Part shown: one piece after another, positions 1-6,756 of the stretch
How positions within the stretch are numbered: the first letter of the stretch is position 1
How the letters are laid out: the number at the start of each line of letters is the position of its first letter
From: an uncultured Hyphomicrobiales bacterium
GTDB lineage: Bacteria; Pseudomonadota; Alphaproteobacteria; Rhizobiales; CAJQND01
Length of the DNA stretch: 13,409 nt
Reading direction: 5' to 3'
Assembly: GCA_905479595.1 (NCBI GenBank)
Contig: CAJQND010000144.1
Coordinates: 1 to 13,409 of the forward strand
The notes under the pieces: generated by a model
The model's input: only the letters and a program-made list of their open reading frames with translations
Database searches by the model: none
What the model was told of the DNA's origin: nothing
Made by a program: the position numbers and the translations under genes

Positions 1-145
1 TACGGAAATGGTGATGCCGGGTGATAATGTTGAGATGAATGTTGAGTTGATTGTGCCGATTGCGATGGAAGAAAAACTCCGTTTCGCAATTCGCGAAGGT
101 GGCCGCACCGTCGGCGCCGGCGTCGTCTCCGACATCATTGAGTAG
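1..145 (+). CDS. tuf: Elongation factor Tu, C-terminal end (partial)
   Basis: The last 47 codons of EF-Tu are present; the gene begins before the window, and the first base belongs to a split codon. EF-Tu carries aminoacyl-tRNA to the ribosome as a GTP complex in the cytoplasm. The visible part is the end of beta-barrel domain III. It reads MVMPGDNVEMNVELI, then an EKLRFAIREGGRTVGAG stretch, and ends VVSDIIE, which is the normal family terminus, so the gene is not truncated at its 3' end. The TAG stop is 50 nt before rpsJ, the usual str/S10 junction in alphaproteobacteria, where fusA and other str genes would lie upstream. Whether this is tufA or tufB cannot be told. Confidence 0.96.
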   Translation, partial: TEMVMPGDNVEMNVELIVPIAMEEKLRFAIREGGRTVGAGVVSDIIE

Positions 146-152
146 TTTAACA

Positions 153-186
153 GGGCGCGTCATCTGACGCGTCCGCCTTTACGGAC
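153..186 (+). promoter_or_regulatory. Two overlapping, mutually exclusive hairpins in the tuf-rpsJ gap
   Basis: Hairpin 1 pairs GGGCGCGTC (153-161) with GACGCGTCC (166-174), 9 pairs including one G-U, around the loop ATCT. Hairpin 2 pairs GTCCG (171-175) with CGGAC (182-186) around CCTTTA. Bases 171-174 are used by both, so the two cannot form together. Hairpin 2 also covers the only GGA close enough to the rpsJ start at 196 to act as a ribosome-binding site. No T-tract follows hairpin 1 beyond CCTTT. It could be a tuf terminator or processing site, or an attenuation or translation switch for the S10 cluster. The pairing is seen; the function is inferred. Confidence 0.5.
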
Positions 187-195
187 TGTAAGACA

Positions 196-504
196 ATGCA
201 AAGGCAAAATATCCGCATACGTCTCAAGGCGTTTGACCATCGGGTTCTCGACACCTCCACACTGGAGATCGTGAACACCGCAAAACGCACAGGCGCGCAG
301 GTTCGCGGGCCAATTCCGCTGCCAACGCGGATTGAGAAATTCACGGTGTTGCGCGGACCGCACATCGACAAGAAAAGCCGTGAACAGTTCGAAACGCGGA
401 CGCATAAGCGTCTGTTGGATATCGTGGACCCAACCCCGCAGACAGTGGACGCGCTTATGAAGCTCGACCTGGCAGCCGGTGTTGACGTCGAGATCAAGCT
501 TTAA
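196..504 (+). CDS. rpsJ: 30S ribosomal protein S10
   Basis: Full-length S10 of 102 residues, the usual size. It sits in the head of the 30S subunit; in E. coli it is also NusE, the partner of NusB and NusG in antitermination. The family signature AQVRGPIPLPT is at residues 34-44 and RGPHIDKKSREQFE at 53-66; the C-terminus reads GVDVEIKL. The ATG at 196 fits the family N-terminus (QNIRIRLKAFDH). The ribosome-binding site is weak: only a GGA about 10 nt upstream, lying inside a possible hairpin (171-186). It is first gene of the S10 cluster and is probably read from promoters upstream of tuf, since I see no convincing promoter in the 50-nt gap. Confidence 0.98.
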   Translation: MQRQNIRIRLKAFDHRVLDTSTLEIVNTAKRTGAQVRGPIPLPTRIEKFTVLRGPHIDKKSREQFETRTHKRLLDIVDPTPQTVDALMKLDLAAGVDVEIKL

Positions 505-521
505 GGGAGCACTTGAGACCC

Positions 522-1295
522 ATGCGTTCAGGTGTCATTACACAAAAACTGGGTATGACCAGGGTATTTTCCGATGATGGACGTCACATTCCAGTGACCG
601 TCTTGAAAATGGACAATTGCCAGGTTGTAGCTCAAAGGACCGAAGACAAGCACGGCTACACAGCCCTGCAGCTAGGCTCAGGCTTGGCCAAGGTCAAACG
701 CGTTTCGCGTGCTCAGCGCGGCCACTTTGCAGTAGCCAAAGTTGAGCCGAAGCGTAAACTTGCAGAATTCAGGGTGTCTGCTGACAACCTCATCGATGTG
801 GGTGCCGAAATTACGGCGGATCACTTCGTTGCCGGTCAGTTCGTGGATGCAGTTGGCACATCAATCGGTAAAGGTTTTGCCGGTGCCATGAAACGCCACA
901 ACTTTGGCGGTCTGCGTGCCTCGCACGGTGTGTCTATCTCTCACCGTTCGCATGGTTCAACAGGTCAATGTCAGGACCCCGGTAAGGTGTTCAAGGGCAA
1001 GAAAATGGCCGGCCACATGGGTGCAGAGCGGGTAACAACCCAGAACCTGCAGATTGTTGGCACAGATGTTGACCGCGGTTTGATCCTGGTGAAGGGCGCA
1101 GTGCCTGGTTCCAAGGGCGGATGGGTTTTCCTTCGCGATGCAGTGAAGCGTAAGCTTCATGAAGATGCGCCGGTTCCAGGTGCTTTCCGCACCAACGCGG
1201 CACCAACGGCAGCTGCACCGGCTGAAGAAGCCGCAGCTGAGACACCAGCAACTGATGCACCAGCGGACGACGCTGCTGCAGACAGCAAAGAATAG
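522..1295 (+). CDS. rplC: 50S ribosomal protein L3
   Basis: L3 binds 23S rRNA early in assembly and reaches towards the peptidyl-transferase centre. The protein is 257 residues from the ATG at 522 (MRSGVITQKLGMTR, the normal alphaproteobacterial start). An in-frame TTG at 513 would add three residues but lies only 3 nt from GGGAG (505-509); from that SD the ATG is 12 nt away, so the start is not beyond doubt. The family core runs from SISHRSHGSTGQ to VFKGKKMAGHMG, about residues 138-167. The Gln of TGQ lies in the segment where E. coli L3 is methylated by PrmB. The last 33 residues (1194-1292) are an Ala/Pro/Glu/Asp-rich acidic tail that E. coli L3 (209 residues) lacks. Confidence 0.97.
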   Translation: MRSGVITQKLGMTRVFSDDGRHIPVTVLKMDNCQVVAQRTEDKHGYTALQLGSGLAKVKRVSRAQRGHFAVAKVEPKRKLAEFRVSADNLIDVGAEITADHFVAGQFVDAVGTSIGKGFAGAMKRHNFGGLRASHGVSISHRSHGSTGQCQDPGKVFKGKKMAGHMGAERVTTQNLQIVGTDVDRGLILVKGAVPGSKGGWVFLRDAVKRKLHEDAPVPGAFRTNAAPTAAAPAEEAAAETPATDAPADDAAADSKE

Positions 1296-1308
1296 GGGAG
1301 TTTGAACG

Positions 1309-1929
1309 ATGAAACTTGACGTACAAACCCTCGCAGCCAAAAAAGATGGTTCGGTTGAATTACCTGACGCCGTCTTTGGCCTCGAAGTGCGCCGTGATTT
1401 GCTACACCGTATGGTGTCCTATCAGCTCGCAAAGCGTCGTGCTGGTACCCATCAAACGCAAGAACGCGGCGATGTACGCGGTTCTGGCGCTAAACAGGGT
1501 AATCAGAAGGGCGGCGGGCGTGCCCGTCACGGCAACAAAAAGGTTCCTCAGTATCGCGGTGGCGGTAAGGCTTTCGGGCCGCGCTCTCGTGACCACTCGA
1601 CTGCGATGCCCAAGAAGGTCCGTGCGCTCGCATTGCGTCATGCTCTTTCTGCCAAGGCTTCAGCTGGTGAATTGATTGTTCTCAGCGACACAGAAATGAA
1701 GGCACCTAAAACCAAGGATCTTAAAAATTTACTTGGCAAACTTGGTCTTGACCATGTTCTGGTGATTGACGGTTCTGAAGTATCGAAGAATTTTGCTCTT
1801 GCCTCGCGCAACATCATCAATCTCGATGTGCTGCCGGTTCAGGGCATCAACGTCTATGACATTTTGCGCCGCCGCAAGTTGGTGTTGACAAAGTCAGCGA
1901 TTGAAGCGCTGGAGGCGCGGTTCAAATGA
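1309..1929 (+). CDS. rplD: 50S ribosomal protein L4
   Basis: L4 of 206 residues, normal length. It binds 23S rRNA and its long loop lines the peptide exit tunnel; in E. coli L4 also represses its own S10 operon through the mRNA leader. The start (MKLDVQTLAAKKDGSVELPD) is supported by GGGGAG at 1295-1300, 8 nt before the ATG and overlapping the rplC stop. The tunnel loop is at about residues 46-92 and includes QYRGGGKAFGPR. The usual KGTG of the loop tip is KGGGRARHG here (67-75), a Thr-to-Gly change. The C-terminal domain ends in KSAIEALEARFK. The stop overlaps the rplW start by 4 nt (ATGA), which favours coupled translation. Confidence 0.98.
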   Translation: MKLDVQTLAAKKDGSVELPDAVFGLEVRRDLLHRMVSYQLAKRRAGTHQTQERGDVRGSGAKQGNQKGGGRARHGNKKVPQYRGGGKAFGPRSRDHSTAMPKKVRALALRHALSAKASAGELIVLSDTEMKAPKTKDLKNLLGKLGLDHVLVIDGSEVSKNFALASRNIINLDVLPVQGINVYDILRRRKLVLTKSAIEALEARFK

Positions 1930-2219
1930 GCATGGAAAAACACTACGACGTCTTGCGTTCGCCGGTGATTACCGAGAAGTCGACAATGGCTTCCGAGTAC
2001 AATCAGGTGATGTTTAATGTGGCTAAAACAGCCACAAAGCCGCAGATCAAAGCTGCAGTTGAAAAACTGTTTGAAGTTAAGGTCAAGGCAGTGAACACCC
2101 TGGTGCGTAAAGGCAAGGTAAAGCGTTTCCGCGGCCGTGTCGGCAAGCAGAGTGACGTAAAGAAAGCAATCGTGACCCTCGAAGAGGGCCACTCAATTGA
2201 TGTGACCACAGGGCTCTAA
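1926..2219 (+). CDS. rplW: 50S ribosomal protein L23
   Basis: L23 of 97 residues. It sits at the exit of the peptide tunnel and is the docking site for trigger factor and signal recognition particle in known bacteria. The N-terminal family motif RSPVITEKST is at 11-20, and the basic loop RKGKVKRFRGRVGKQ is in the middle third. The ATG at 1926 overlaps the rplD stop (ATGA), with GGAGG at 1911-1915 placed 10 nt upstream inside rplD. A second ATG at 1932 is in frame and cannot be excluded. The gene ends 4 nt before rplB. Confidence 0.98.
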   Translation: MSMEKHYDVLRSPVITEKSTMASEYNQVMFNVAKTATKPQIKAAVEKLFEVKVKAVNTLVRKGKVKRFRGRVGKQSDVKKAIVTLEEGHSIDVTTGL

Positions 2220-2223
2220 AACA

Positions 2224-3063
2224 ATGGCTTTGAAAACATTTAACCCAACGACGCCTAGCCAGAGAAATCTGGTGATTGTCGAGCGGTCTGGCCTTTACAA
2301 AGGCAAGCCCGTTAAGACCCTCACCGAGGGGCTTACGTCGAAGGGCGGCCGCAATAATCAGGGCCGTATTACAGCGCGTCGCCGTGGCGGTGGCCATAAG
2401 CGTTCTTATCGCCAGGTGGATTTCAAACGCATCAAGTTTGATATAGCTGCAACTGTCGAGCGGATCGAATATGATCCTAACCGGACAGCGTTTATTGCGC
2501 TTATCAAGTATGATGATGGTGAATTGTCCTACATTCTGGCGCCACAGCGTTTGGCAGCAGGCGACAAAGTCATCTCAGGCAAAAACGTTGACGTGAAGCC
2601 TGGCAATGCGGCACCTCTGTCGAGCCTTCCTATCGGAACGATTGTCCACAACGTGGAGATGAAAGCTGGTAAAGGTGGTCAGATTGCACGCTCTGCAGGC
2701 ACGTATGTTCAACTGGTTGGCCGTGATGCAGGTTATGCTATTCTGCGATTGAAATCCGGGGAAACGCGCCTTGTTCGTGCGGAATGCATGGCAACGGTTG
2801 GTGCGGTTTCCAATCCTGATCATCAGAACATCAATCTTGGCAAGGCTGGCCGTAAACGCTGGCTTGGCAAACGTCCAGAAGTTCGTGGTGTTGCTATGAA
2901 CCCGATCGATCACCCGCATGGTGGTGGTGAAGGGCGTACTTCAGGTGGCCGTCATCCGGTTACTCCGTGGGGTAAACCTACCAAGGGTAAACGGACCCGG
3001 TCCAATAAATCGACTGATAAGTTCATCGTGCGTTCGCGCCATCAGCGCCGTAAGCGCAAGTAA
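2224..3063 (+). CDS. rplB: 50S ribosomal protein L2
   Basis: L2, 279 residues, close to the usual 273-278. It binds 23S rRNA, joins the subunits and supports peptidyl-transferase activity. N-terminal MALKTFNPTTPSQRNLV, an RNA-binding middle (NRTAFIALIKYDDGELSYI), and the C-terminal signature MNPIDHPHGGGEGR are visible. The functionally important His falls in HPHGG at about residue 230. The C-terminus is very basic (RSRHQRRKRK). The start is only 4 nt after the rplW stop and its ribosome-binding site is poor (AGGG about 10 nt upstream), so it may depend on ribosomes finishing rplW. No anomaly in the protein. Confidence 0.99.
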   Translation: MALKTFNPTTPSQRNLVIVERSGLYKGKPVKTLTEGLTSKGGRNNQGRITARRRGGGHKRSYRQVDFKRIKFDIAATVERIEYDPNRTAFIALIKYDDGELSYILAPQRLAAGDKVISGKNVDVKPGNAAPLSSLPIGTIVHNVEMKAGKGGQIARSAGTYVQLVGRDAGYAILRLKSGETRLVRAECMATVGAVSNPDHQNINLGKAGRKRWLGKRPEVRGVAMNPIDHPHGGGEGRTSGGRHPVTPWGKPTKGKRTRSNKSTDKFIVRSRHQRRKRK

Positions 3064-3075
3064 GGAGAAGCTGAC

Positions 3076-3354
3076 GTGACACGTTCAGTTTGGAAAGGGC
3101 CGTTTGTCGACGGGTATTTGCTTAAAAAGGCAGATGCTGCGCGGGAATCAGGTCGTAGTCAGGCAATCAAAACCTGGTCTCGCCGGTCAACGGTTCTTCC
3201 GCAGTTTGTCGGTTTGACATTTGCGGTTCATAACGGCCACAAGCACATCCCGGTTCTCGTGACCGAAGATATGGTTGGTCATAAGCTTGGCGAATTTTCT
3301 CCGACCCGGACCTATTACGGTCATGCGGCGGACAAGAAAGCAAGGAGAAGCTAG
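3076..3354 (+). CDS. rpsS: 30S ribosomal protein S19 (GTG start)
   Basis: S19 of 92 residues, standard length; it forms a complex with S13 in the 30S head and contacts A-site tRNA. The N-terminus TRSVWKGPFVDGYLLKK and the signature HNGHKHIPV (52-60) followed by GHKLGEFSPTR are textbook. Translation starts at GTG 3076: AAGGAG (3062-3067) lies 8 nt upstream and overlaps the rplB stop codon, and no in-frame ATG fits the family start. The C-terminus ends DKKARRS. rplV follows after 3 nt, and its SD lies within the end of this gene. Confidence 0.98.
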   Translation: MTRSVWKGPFVDGYLLKKADAARESGRSQAIKTWSRRSTVLPQFVGLTFAVHNGHKHIPVLVTEDMVGHKLGEFSPTRTYYGHAADKKARRS

Positions 3355-3357
3355 GCC

Positions 3358-3738
3358 ATGGGAAAGCGTTCAAGAGAACGGGTTCTTGCTTCTAATGAAG
3401 CGAAGGCTGTAGCCCGCAATTTGCGGACTAGCCCGATAAAGCTCAACCTGGTCGCTACCGCAATTCGCGGCATGCGCGCTGAGAAGGCTCTCGCTGAGCT
3501 GAGCTTCTCGCGTAAGCGGATCGCTGTTGACGTTAAGAAATGTTTGGAATCAGCGATTGCCAATGCGGAAAACAACCACGATCTGGATGTTGATGCCCTG
3601 GTGGTGTCTGAGGCTTATGTAGGCAAGAACCTGGTGATGAAGCGTTGGAAACCGCGGGCTCGTGGCCGGGTCGGCAAGATCCTCAAGCCATTCAGCCAGA
3701 TCACTATTGTTCTTAAAGAAGTTGAGGAGGCCGCCTGA
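3358..3738 (+). CDS. rplV: 50S ribosomal protein L22
   Basis: L22 of 126 residues, typical of alphaproteobacteria. It contacts all domains of 23S rRNA, and its beta-hairpin narrows the peptide exit tunnel. The core LRTSPIKLNLVATAIRG (about 22-38) and the C-terminal hairpin segment (KRWKPRARGRVGKI, then PFSQITIVLKE) are clear. SD AAGGAG (3342-3347) lies 10 nt before the ATG. The stop TGA shares its A with the rpsC ATG (1-nt overlap), and the last codons hold the rpsC SD GAGGAGG, so rplV and rpsC are probably translationally coupled. Confidence 0.97.
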   Translation: MGKRSRERVLASNEAKAVARNLRTSPIKLNLVATAIRGMRAEKALAELSFSRKRIAVDVKKCLESAIANAENNHDLDVDALVVSEAYVGKNLVMKRWKPRARGRVGKILKPFSQITIVLKEVEEAA

Positions 3739-4454
3739 TGGGCCATAAAGTCAATCCAATCGGGTTTCGGCTCGGCATCAACCGGACGTGGGATTCCCGC
3801 TGGTTCGCCGATGGTCATGAATATGGCCAGCTGCTGCACGAAGACATCAAGATCCGCAAGTTTCTTGAAACAGAACTCCGTCAGGCCGGTATCTCACGCG
3901 TTGTCATTGAGCGTCCGCACAAGAAATGCCGTGTGACTATTCACTCTGCACGTCCTGGCGTCGTGATTGGCAAGAAGGGCGCAGATATTGAGCGTTTGCG
4001 CCGTAAAGTTGCGAGCATGACAACTTCCGAGGTTCATCTGAACATCGTCGAAGTGCGTAAGCCGGAACTTGACGCGACCCTGGTTGCAGAAAACATTGCC
4101 CAGCAGCTTGAGCGCCGTGTTGCGTTCCGCCGGGCCATGAAGCGGGCCGTTCAGTCTGCTATCCGTCTCGGTGCCCTTGGCATCCGCATCAATTGCGGCG
4201 GCCGTTTGGGTGGTGCAGAAATTGCGCGTACTGAATGGTACCGTGAAGGCCGGGTACCTCTGCATACGCTGCGTGCGGATATTGATTATGGTACTGCTGA
4301 AGCTAAAACCGCTTATGGCATTATCGGCATCAAGTGCTGGGTGTTTAAGGGTGAAATCCTTGAACATGATCCATCGGCACAGGAGCGCCGCATGCTTGAA
4401 GCACAAGAAGGCGGTCGCCCGCCACAACCGCGTCGCGAAGGCGGACGCCGGTAA
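3738..4454 (+). CDS. rpsC: 30S ribosomal protein S3
   Basis: S3 of 238 residues. It lies at the mRNA entry channel of the 30S subunit and takes part in mRNA unwinding. The N-terminus MGHKVNPIGFRLGI is the family start. A KH RNA-binding domain carries GKKG at 78-81 (PGVVIGKKGADIERLRRK), and the C-terminal domain has GIRINCGGRLGGAEIAR and HTLRADIDYG. The C-terminus is a basic, Pro/Gly/Arg-rich tail (GGRPPQPRREGGRR), as often seen in this class. The start overlaps the rplV stop by 1 nt with GAGGAGG (3724-3730) at good spacing. A 64-nt gap follows before rplP. Confidence 0.98.
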   Translation: MGHKVNPIGFRLGINRTWDSRWFADGHEYGQLLHEDIKIRKFLETELRQAGISRVVIERPHKKCRVTIHSARPGVVIGKKGADIERLRRKVASMTTSEVHLNIVEVRKPELDATLVAENIAQQLERRVAFRRAMKRAVQSAIRLGALGIRINCGGRLGGAEIARTEWYREGRVPLHTLRADIDYGTAEAKTAYGIIGIKCWVFKGEILEHDPSAQERRMLEAQEGGRPPQPRREGGRR

Positions 4455-4518
4455 CTGATACGAATTCACACCCGCTGCACAATGCATGGTGAGTAAGAGA
4501 TGATTGAGGTGGATAACA

Positions 4519-4932
4519 ATGCTGCAACCTAAGCGCACCAAGTTCCGCAAAGCGCACAAAGGACGCATCAAAGGCAAAGCCAAAGGTGGTTCCGATTTGA
4601 ATTTCGGCGCCTATGGCATCAAGGCCTTAGAACCTGAGCGTATTACTGCGCGTCAGATCGAAGCCGCCCGCCGTGCGATTACCCGCCACATGAAACGTGC
4701 GGGTCGTGTATGGATACGTATTTTCCCGGACGTGCCGGTGTCGAAGAAACCGACCGAAGTACGTATGGGTAAAGGCAAGGGAACGCCAGAATTTTGGGCA
4801 GCCCGTGTCAAACCAGGCCGTATCATTTTTGAAATCGATGGTGTGCCGACTGATATCGCCCGTGAGGCTCTTCGCCTCGGCGCCCAGAAACTTCCGATCA
4901 AGACGCGTTTTATTGCGCGCCTTGGTGAATAA
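4519..4932 (+). CDS. rplP: 50S ribosomal protein L16
   Basis: L16 of 137 residues, the standard length. It sits near the A site of the 50S subunit and is needed for tRNA accommodation. Family features are MLQPKRTKFRKAHKGR at the N-terminus, RVWIRIFPDVPVSKKP at 63-78, and VRMGKGKG at 81-88, whose Arg matches the residue hydroxylated in E. coli L16. The open frame extends up to a TTG at 4504, but the ATG at 4519 matches the family start and has GAGGTG (4506-4511) 7 nt upstream. A 10-codon frame (4500-4532) overlaps the start and is probably chance. Confidence 0.98.
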   Translation: MLQPKRTKFRKAHKGRIKGKAKGGSDLNFGAYGIKALEPERITARQIEAARRAITRHMKRAGRVWIRIFPDVPVSKKPTEVRMGKGKGTPEFWAARVKPGRIIFEIDGVPTDIAREALRLGAQKLPIKTRFIARLGE

Positions 4933-4949
4933 CAGGACGAGCTAGGACC

Positions 4950-5150
4950 ATGAAGGCCAGTGACGTAAGAGCAATGACGGACGATCAGCTTGGTGACGAG
5001 CTGCTTAGCCTGAAGAAAGAGCAGTTCAATCTGCGCTTTCAGGCTGCGACCGGTCAAATTGAAAACACCGCGCGTATTCGCAAGATTCGCCGCGACATTG
5101 CCCGCATCAAAACGATGCAGCAGTCGCGTCGGACCCCTGCTAGCGCATAA
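4950..5150 (+). CDS. rpmC: 50S ribosomal protein L29
   Basis: L29 of 66 residues, two long helices packed near the tunnel exit beside L23. It begins MKASDVRAMTDDQLGDELL and carries the family core KKEQFNLRFQAATGQIENTA, then the second helix RIRKIRRDIARIKTM. The ATG at 4950 follows the rplP stop by 17 nt. SD candidates are poor: AGGAC is about 11 nt away and another AGGA only 2 nt away. The C-terminal few residues (SRRTPASA) are variable in the family. It is followed by rpsQ in the conserved L16-L29-S17 order. Confidence 0.96.
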   Translation: MKASDVRAMTDDQLGDELLSLKKEQFNLRFQAATGQIENTARIRKIRRDIARIKTMQQSRRTPASA

Positions 5151-5171
5151 CGATAAGTTCGGAGAGCACAA

Positions 5172-5411
5172 ATGCCTAAGCGCGTGCTGCAAGGTGTGGT
5201 GGTTGGCGACAAGACCGATAAGACCGTCGTGGTTAAGGTTGAGCGTCGTTTTACGCACCCACTGTTAAAGAAAACCGTCCGGCGGACGAAGAAATACCAT
5301 GCTCACGATGAGGCAAATTCTGCCAAAACGGGTGATTTGGTACGGATAGAAGAATGCCGGCCATTGTCTAAGCTGAAAAGCTGGATGCTTGTTGAAAACC
5401 TGTCGTCTTAA
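5172..5411 (+). CDS. rpsQ: 30S ribosomal protein S17
   Basis: S17 of 79 residues, an OB-fold protein that binds 16S rRNA early in 30S assembly. The N-terminal strand pattern RVLQGVVVGDKTDKTVVVKV and the C-terminal signature GDLVRIEECRPLSKLK (54-69) identify it. The ATG at 5172 is preceded by GGAGAG (5161-5166) at 5 nt. It is the last gene of the S10 cluster in the E. coli arrangement, and a 76-nt gap with a hairpin separates it from rplN. Nothing unusual in the protein. Confidence 0.98.
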   Translation: MPKRVLQGVVVGDKTDKTVVVKVERRFTHPLLKKTVRRTKKYHAHDEANSAKTGDLVRIEECRPLSKLKSWMLVENLSS

Positions 5412-5432
5412 TAGACGCCACGGTTTGTGAAT

Positions 5433-5471
5433 TTTAAGGACTGAGGCGGCGGTTCGCCGGTCCGCCTTAAA
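5433..5471 (+). promoter_or_regulatory. Inverted repeat in the rpsQ-rplN gap (S10/spc boundary)
   Basis: An extended stem-loop lies in the 76-nt gap. GGCGG (5445-5449) pairs with CCGCC (5462-5466), CGG (5450-5452) with CCG (5457-5459) around a TTCG loop, and an outer TTTAA (5433-5437) with TTAAA (5467-5471). A second register, GGAC/GTCC plus CGGCG/CGCCG, competes with it. No T-run follows, and the AAAGGA at its 3' edge lies close to the rplN start at 5488, so a simple intrinsic terminator is unlikely. A processing site or translational element is possible. I see no promoter in the gap. Confidence 0.5.
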
Positions 5472-5487
5472 GGAAATGGGTTAAGTC

Positions 5488-5856
5488 ATGATTCAGATGC
5501 AGACAAATCTGGATGTTGCAGACAACTCTGGTGCGCGCCGTGTGCAGTGTATCAAGGTTCTCGGTGGCTCGAAGCGTAGATACGCTTCAGTTGGCGACAT
5601 CATCGTTGTGTCCGTGAAGGAAGCCATTCCACGGGGCCGCGTCAAAAAGGGCAACGTGATGAAGGCTGTGGTTGTTCGCACCGCCAAGGACATTCAGCGT
5701 GGAGACGGTTCGGCAATTCGTTTTGACCGTAATGCCGCTGTGTTGATCAATAATCAGGGCGAGCCTGTTGGCACCCGTATTTTTGGCCCGGTTCCACGCG
5801 AACTGCGTGCCAAAAACCACATGAAGATTATTTCTCTTGCACCGGAGGTGCTGTAA
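5488..5856 (+). CDS. rplN: 50S ribosomal protein L14
   Basis: L14 of 122 residues, exact family length. It forms intersubunit bridges with 16S rRNA and, in known bacteria, is the binding site of the silencing factor RsfS. The start MIQMQTNLDVADNSGARRVQCI, the middle PRGRVKKGNVMKAVVVRT and the end EVL are all typical. The ATG at 5488 is the first good start after the 76-nt gap; AAAGGA about 13 nt upstream is a distant SD. Its stop TAA shares the last A with the rplX ATG. It would be the first gene of the spc cluster. Confidence 0.99.
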   Translation: MIQMQTNLDVADNSGARRVQCIKVLGGSKRRYASVGDIIVVSVKEAIPRGRVKKGNVMKAVVVRTAKDIQRGDGSAIRFDRNAAVLINNQGEPVGTRIFGPVPRELRAKNHMKIISLAPEVL

Positions 5857-6173
5857 TGGCTGCACGGATTAAAAAGGGCGACAAGGTCGTTGTTTTGTCC
5901 GGTCGCGACAAAGGCCGGTCAGGGGAGGTGCTTAAGGTACTTCCTACTGCTGACCGCGCACTTGTCCAGGGCATCAACACTGCCAAACGCCATCAGCGCC
6001 AGACACAGGCGCAAGAAGGCGGCATTGTTGCCAAGGAAATGCCTATTCATCTTTCCAACCTTGCGCTGGAAGATCCAAAAGACGGAAAGCCGACCCGGGT
6101 TGGCTTTAAAAACTTAAAAGACGGTAACAAGGTCCGCTTTGCACGGCGTTCCGGGGAGGTCATCGATGGCTGA
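5856..6173 (+). CDS. rplX: 50S ribosomal protein L24
   Basis: L24 of 105 residues, an assembly-initiating protein of the 50S subunit. The KOW motif is at the N-terminus (IKKGDKVVVLSGRDKGRSGE, about 5-24), followed by INTAKRHQRQTQAQEGGIV and PIHLSNLALEDP. The ATG at 5856 overlaps the rplN stop by 1 nt, with GGAGG (5844-5848) 7 nt upstream. The 3' end overlaps rplE by 8 nt in another frame, and the rplE SD GGGGAGG lies within this gene. In E. coli, S8 represses the spc operon near this junction; no matching structure is evident here. Confidence 0.98.
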   Translation: MAARIKKGDKVVVLSGRDKGRSGEVLKVLPTADRALVQGINTAKRHQRQTQAQEGGIVAKEMPIHLSNLALEDPKDGKPTRVGFKNLKDGNKVRFARRSGEVIDG

Positions 6174-6756
6174 TGGCAAGTACATTCCACGCTTGCGCAC
6201 CGAATATGACAATGTCATTAAGGGCAAATTGCGTGAAGAATTTAAATACACCAATGACATGCAGATACCTGGTCTCGACAAGGTAGTGTTGAACATGGGT
6301 GTTGGCGAAGCGGTTGGTGATTCAAAAATCATCCGCTCGGTTGTTGAAGATATGGAGCGCATTGCCGGCCAGAAAGCGGTCGTCACAAAAGCGCGCAAAT
6401 CAATCGCAACCTTCAAGCTGCGCGAAGGCATGGAAATTGGCTGCAAGGTCACATTGCGCCGGACGCGTATGTATGAATTTCTTGACCGTTTGGTTACGGT
6501 TGCAATGCCGCGTGTACGTGACTTCCGTGGCTTGTCGCCGAATTCATTCGATGGCAATGGCAACTACGCAATGGGCATCAAGGAACACATCATTTTTCCA
6601 GAAATTGACTATGACAAAGTCGATCAGGTCTGGGGCCTTGATATTGTGATTGCGACGACAGCCAAAAGCGACGACGAAGCGCGCGCCTTGCTGAAAGCAT
6701 TTAATTTCCCGTTCCGCGAAGGTGTGCGGCGCGAGAGCAAGCAGTTTGCTGCTTAA
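6166..6756 (+). CDS. rplE: 50S ribosomal protein L5
   Basis: L5 of 196 residues; it binds 5S rRNA and P-site tRNA in the central protuberance. The start is ATG 6166 (MADGKYIPRLRTEYDN), with a strong GGGGAGG (6153-6159) 6 nt upstream. The frame stays open further up to a TTG at 6139, but that would lie deep in rplX with no family support. The signature LDKVVLNMGVGEA (about 37-49) and DRLVTVAMPRVRDFRGL are clear. The C-terminus extends past the usual end (FNFPFR) by REGVRRESKQFAA, making the protein somewhat longer than the approximately 180-185 common in the family. It overlaps rplX by 8 nt. Confidence 0.97.
   Translation: MADGKYIPRLRTEYDNVIKGKLREEFKYTNDMQIPGLDKVVLNMGVGEAVGDSKIIRSVVEDMERIAGQKAVVTKARKSIATFKLREGMEIGCKVTLRRTRMYEFLDRLVTVAMPRVRDFRGLSPNSFDGNGNYAMGIKEHIIFPEIDYDKVDQVWGLDIVIATTAKSDDEARALLKAFNFPFREGVRRESKQFAA

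Noticed and set aside
513..521. TTG 513 as the rplC start
   Set aside because: The SD would be 3 nt away and the family begins at the downstream ATG; it is kept as a minor alternative.
957..1340. Minus-strand and alternate-frame open stretches over rplC, and similar ones over most other genes
   Set aside because: They mirror highly conserved ribosomal genes, have no family resemblance and no start signals; they are shadow frames.
4500..4532. Ten-codon frame (ATG to TAA) overlapping the rplP start, as a possible leader peptide
   Set aside because: It uses the same purine-rich region as rplP, has no SD of its own and no notable residues; chance is the simplest reading.
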